Below are positions 6,085-8,035 of a stretch of DNA of 8,035 nt, piece after piece; position 1 is the stretch's first letter, and every line of letters begins with the position of its first letter. The translations under genes were made by a program, and so were the position numbers. The stretch spans positions 1 through 8,035 of the forward strand of contig JAHDDN010000133.1 in NCBI GenBank assembly GCA_020629335.1, read 5' to 3'. The notes beneath the pieces were generated by a model. That model had not been told where the DNA came from and searched no databases. It worked only from the letters and a program-made list of their open reading frames with translations. The DNA is from Chitinophagales bacterium (GTDB taxonomy: Bacteria > Bacteroidota > Bacteroidia > Chitinophagales > UBA2359).

Positions 6085-6091
6085 AATGGAC

Positions 6092-6105
6092 GCAGGCTGG
6101 CCTGC
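6092..6105. repeat. Small GC-rich hairpin next to the REP
   Basis: GCAGGC (6092-6097) and GCCTGC (6100-6105) form a perfect 6-bp stem with a two-base spacer. It follows the REP palindrome and begins with a similar GACGCA head, so it may be a decayed second copy. The 7-base direct repeat AGTACAG (6056-6062 and 6116-6122) brackets both hairpins. Confidence 0.4.
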
Positions 6106-6168
6106 AAGGCAGACAAGTACAGCTTAGTGTAGTAGCTGCTGAATAGCCACATGAGAGCGGACAGCCCG

Positions 6169-6260
6169 ACTGCTGCGCTTCTTTAATGACAAATTAAAAA
6201 TTCGGAATGACTAATTAATTTGTTTAGTGCTGTGCTGTTCGGATTGACGAGCGCAGCAGT
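6169..6260. repeat. 11-bp inverted repeat pair in intergenic DNA
   Basis: ACTGCTGCGCT (6169-6179) and AGCGCAGCAGT (6250-6260) are perfect complements 70 bases apart. Within them AAATTAA (6191-6197) and TTAATTT (6215-6221) form an inner pair around a segment containing TTCGGAATGAC. The composition differs from the nearby genes. It may be a remnant of another intergenic repeat; no function is evident. Confidence 0.4.
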
Positions 6261-6308
6261 AAGCCCCTAATTATTATTGAACAGCATTATTATATTTTGT
6301 GTAAGCAC

Positions 6309-6338
6309 TTTATATGATCGAAAATTATCTTACTTTTG
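6309..6338 (+). promoter_or_regulatory. Probable Bacteroidota-type promoter for the half-transporter operon
   Basis: TACTTTTG (6331-6338) matches the TAnnTTTG -7 element exactly. TTTA (6309-6312), 18 bases upstream, fits three of four bases of the -33 TTTG. Initiation near 6343 would leave a 5' leader of about 20 bases before the ATG at 6366. Confidence 0.6.
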
Positions 6339-6365
6339 ACGAAATTTCTTCAAGGATTTTAGATT

Positions 6366-6728
6366 ATGCAGTATTTTCTAGTGTTTATTACCGTTTTGAT
6401 TACTATTGCGAGTTCACTGATGGTGGACTATGCTTCTGAATTGAAGGAGGAAATAGATGTTTTGATATTGGTTTTATTAGCTTTAGTAATCGGTGTAAAT
6501 GCCTTTAAGTTTGTATTGTGGGGGTGGATTCACAAGAACTATGATGTTAGTCAGAGTTACCCACTTACGGCTATGTTTTTTCCTATGGTTTTGATGCTGT
6601 CTTATTGGCAGGGAGAGACGGGGATAACGTTTAATAAAGTGATTGGGACTATATTAATTGTACTGGGATTACTATTATTAGGTTATTCTAAGAATGCGAT
6701 AGAATCCGCTAAAATGACCGCAGAGTGA
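6366..6728 (+). CDS. Four-helix EamA/SMR-like membrane protein (half-transporter 1)
   Basis: The 120-residue protein has four predicted transmembrane helices at about 2-20, 31-54, 63-81 and 90-107, the size and layout of small multidrug resistance and EamA half-transporters. The third helix begins after the conserved-looking VSQSYPLTAMFFP, and helix four contains GTILIVLGLLLLG, typical of the superfamily's C-terminal helix. The membrane-embedded Glu of helix 1 that defines drug-exporting EmrE-type proteins is missing. A lipid- or sugar-lipid-flipping role, as in ArnE/ArnF, is therefore more plausible than drug export. It overlaps the next, related gene, suggesting an obligate heterodimer. A -7 element lies 28 bases before the start. 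Confidence 0.75.
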   Translation: MQYFLVFITVLITIASSLMVDYASELKEEIDVLILVLLALVIGVNAFKFVLWGWIHKNYDVSQSYPLTAMFFPMVLMLSYWQGETGITFNKVIGTILIVLGLLLLGYSKNAIESAKMTAE

Positions 6729-7033
6729 TGGCTTATTTGTATTTATGTATTGCGATATTTTGTACTGCGATTGGGCAGATATTGTATAAGTATTATATGA
6801 TGAAGAAGAAGCTTATTTATCTTTTTTTGACCTTGGCTTCTTTTGTTCTTATTCCTTTCTTTAATTTTTTGGCTTTGAAGGGATTGAGTTATGATACGGT
6901 TTATATGTCTGCTGCCATAACTATTGCTATGGTGTTAGGGATGTCAGTTTTATTATTAAACGAAAAGATTAATAAGGTTCAATTGTTGGGAGCGATTTTG
7001 ATTATGCTTGGGATTATTGTTTATAATTTGTAA
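6728..7033 (+). CDS. Four-helix EamA/SMR-like membrane protein (half-transporter 2, ArnE-like)
   Basis: The chosen ATG (6728) overlaps the previous stop by one base (TGATG). A GTG one codon earlier (6725) is the alternative. The 101-residue protein has helices at about 2-22, 29-51, 57-77 and 82-100. Helix 1 ends IGQILYKYY, like the GQ-x-x-x-K end of ArnE helix 1. NEKINKVQLLGAILIMLGI is the usual loop and final helix of this superfamily. Like its partner it lacks the EmrE-type glutamate in helix 1. Translational coupling and complementary sizes point to a heterodimeric transporter. Its TAA (7031-7033) directly abuts the stop of the convergent sulfotransferase gene, with no terminator between. 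Confidence 0.77.
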   Translation: MAYLYLCIAIFCTAIGQILYKYYMMKKKLIYLFLTLASFVLIPFFNFLALKGLSYDTVYMSAAITIAMVLGMSVLLLNEKINKVQLLGAILIMLGIIVYNL

Positions 7034-8017
7034 TTAGGTATTAATCGTATTGGTTTTGGTTCGATAGACGTTTAGAATTTTCATTCTTAAATCAGTTGGC
7101 AGGGAGAAGATGAATTGCTCTAATATATCAGCAGTTCTTCCTACATTTTGTTGCACTACTGTGCTTGCCCATTTTTTGTCTACTTGATCTGGGATTTCGT
7201 AATTAAAATATCGGATCATTTCTTCACAGATATAATTGATTTCTTCTTGTTGTTCTTGTGACATTTTGCTTTTCCATTTGTAGGCTGCTTTGCCATCCAG
7301 AGGTTCTGCTACTTTTTTATTCCATTCAAAAACGTTTTTTGGGTTTTTATAGAAGGTGAGTAAGTCAGGGGTATATTCCACTTCTAGGAATTTACAAATT
7401 TTTTGTAGTGTGTTTTCTGAATCGGAGAGTAGGTCTTCAAAACGGACGATGATGCACTTATCTGGGTGTTTGTCAATAAATTTGAGTGCTTTTTTATTGT
7501 ATGACTGCCATCTGTAGGCGAGGGCTGCTGAATTATTTAGGTCGAAGCTTGCTTTTTGGAAAGACATGACATTATCTCTTGGATCACGGACCATATGGAT
7601 AAATTTAGCTTTCGGAAAGGCATTGAGGAGTTTATCCATGAAAAGGGTGTATCCAGGATTTTTATCTCCTAGGTAGACATCTTCTTTTTTATCATGTTGG
7701 CGGCTATATTGCCAATAGACAAGCTGGCATAATTCGCCAAATGTAACATTGGGTTTTTGTTGAAGGATTTGGCTTTTGAGTGCTTCTTCGTCAATTTTCC
7801 ACCATCTTTTGACTCTTTCTTCTAGCATTAAGTCATCGAAGAACTTTTTTAGTTTCTCTTGTGTCCAGTTAGTTTCTTGGTGATACTTTTGGTAAAGGTG
7901 CATGATAAAGAGGGCTTCAGGAGCCACACATAGGTCGGTATGTGTATCGAGGATTGATTTGAGTAACCAAGTACCGGATCGGCCTCTACCTGTAATAAAA
8001 AAGAGTGTTTTTTTCAT
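7034..8017 (-). CDS. PAPS-dependent sulfotransferase family protein
   Basis: The 327-residue protein has the two PAPS-binding signatures of sulfotransferases. The 5'-phosphosulfate loop is TGRGRSGTW (9-17). The 3'-phosphate motif is FIHMVRDPRDNVMS (139-152), with Arg144 and Ser152 at the phosphate-contacting positions. GDKNP (117-121) and a later LEVEYTPDLL segment also fit the Sulfotransfer_1/3 group. Such enzymes transfer sulfate from PAPS to a hydroxyl or amine of a carbohydrate, lipid or peptide; the acceptor cannot be read from the sequence. There is no signal peptide, so it is probably cytosolic or membrane-associated. The ATG at 8017 starts MKKTLFFITGRGRSGT, placing the PAPS loop at the very N-terminus as is usual. 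Only 18 upstream bases are visible, so its promoter is not in view. Confidence 0.9.
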   Translation of the reverse strand: MKKTLFFITGRGRSGTWLLKSILDTHTDLCVAPEALFIMHLYQKYHQETNWTQEKLKKFFDDLMLEERVKRWWKIDEEALKSQILQQKPNVTFGELCQLVYWQYSRQHDKKEDVYLGDKNPGYTLFMDKLLNAFPKAKFIHMVRDPRDNVMSFQKASFDLNNSAALAYRWQSYNKKALKFIDKHPDKCIIVRFEDLLSDSENTLQKICKFLEVEYTPDLLTFYKNPKNVFEWNKKVAEPLDGKAAYKWKSKMSQEQQEEINYICEEMIRYFNYEIPDQVDKKWASTVVQQNVGRTADILEQFIFSLPTDLRMKILNVYRTKTNTINT

Positions 8018-8035
8018 TGATGGAATTGATAAAAT

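Larger units (their letters stand above)
5764..6365. other. 602-base repeat-rich intergenic region between divergent genes
   Basis: No credible gene is seen on either strand; the frames are short. The region holds the 160-bp palindromic element (5820-5979), a GTAG REP-like hairpin (6061-6084) and a GC-rich hairpin (6092-6105). It also holds an 11-bp inverted pair (6169-6179 and 6250-6260) and, at the right end, the promoter of the half-transporter genes. Roughly 6000-6260 is visibly richer in G+C than the flanking DNA, which suggests layered repeat insertions. Confidence 0.7.

Noticed and set aside
6001..6260. Possible CRISPR array or tRNA-like gene in the repeat-rich gap
   Set aside because: There are no regularly spaced direct repeats, and no cloverleaf or CCA end can be drawn. 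The symmetry is that of inverted repeats.

Overview
The window looks like AT-rich chromosomal DNA of a member of the Bacteroidota. Three things point there: TAnnTTTG-type -7 promoter elements (2515-2522 and 6331-6338), A-rich gene starts without Shine-Dalgarno sequences, and the character of the proteins. A marine Saprospiria-type genome (Aureispira-like) is my best guess, but the genus is only an impression.

Layout. The left third is the protein quality-control cluster: the 3' end of a probable trigger factor gene (1-203), then clpP (308-1036) and clpX (1197-2435), all on the + strand. A hairpin terminator follows each clp gene. Next is a secreted protein of unknown function with a C-terminal discoidin-like glycan-binding domain (2610-3908, +). 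It converges on ilvE, a branched-chain amino acid aminotransferase (3958-4839, -). Upstream of ilvE lies a NlpC/P60-like lipoprotein gene (5050-5763, -). A 602-base repeat-rich gap follows (5764-6365), then two overlapping four-helix half-transporter genes (6366-6728 and 6728-7033, +). Their last stop abuts the stop of a convergent sulfotransferase gene (7034-8017, -).

The main discovery is the 210-base leader of ilvE. On the minus strand it holds a near-consensus promoter (5006-5034) and a 21-codon ORF with five Ile codons (4934-4999). A segment that starts on that ORF's stop codon is perfectly complementary to the 5' arm of an intrinsic terminator. The terminator (4864-4892) ends 24 bases before the ilvE start. 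This is the architecture of ribosome-mediated transcription attenuation tuned to isoleucine.

A second discovery concerns mobile repeats. A 160-bp nearly palindromic element (5820-5979) and a 49-bp internally deleted, inverted relative (242-290) share the termini GAACTC/GARTTC, and each is flanked by a perfect 3-bp direct repeat (ATT, TAT). This suggests a MITE family. Two hairpins preceded by GTAG (3916-3940 and 6061-6084, both on the minus strand) look like REP sequences of the type mobilised by RAYT transposases.

How the genes work together: trigger factor, ClpP and ClpX act in cytosolic protein folding and degradation. IlvE makes branched-chain amino acids and appears to be controlled by isoleucyl-tRNA charging. 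The half-transporters and the sulfotransferase may act in envelope glycan or lipid modification, but that link rests only on adjacency.
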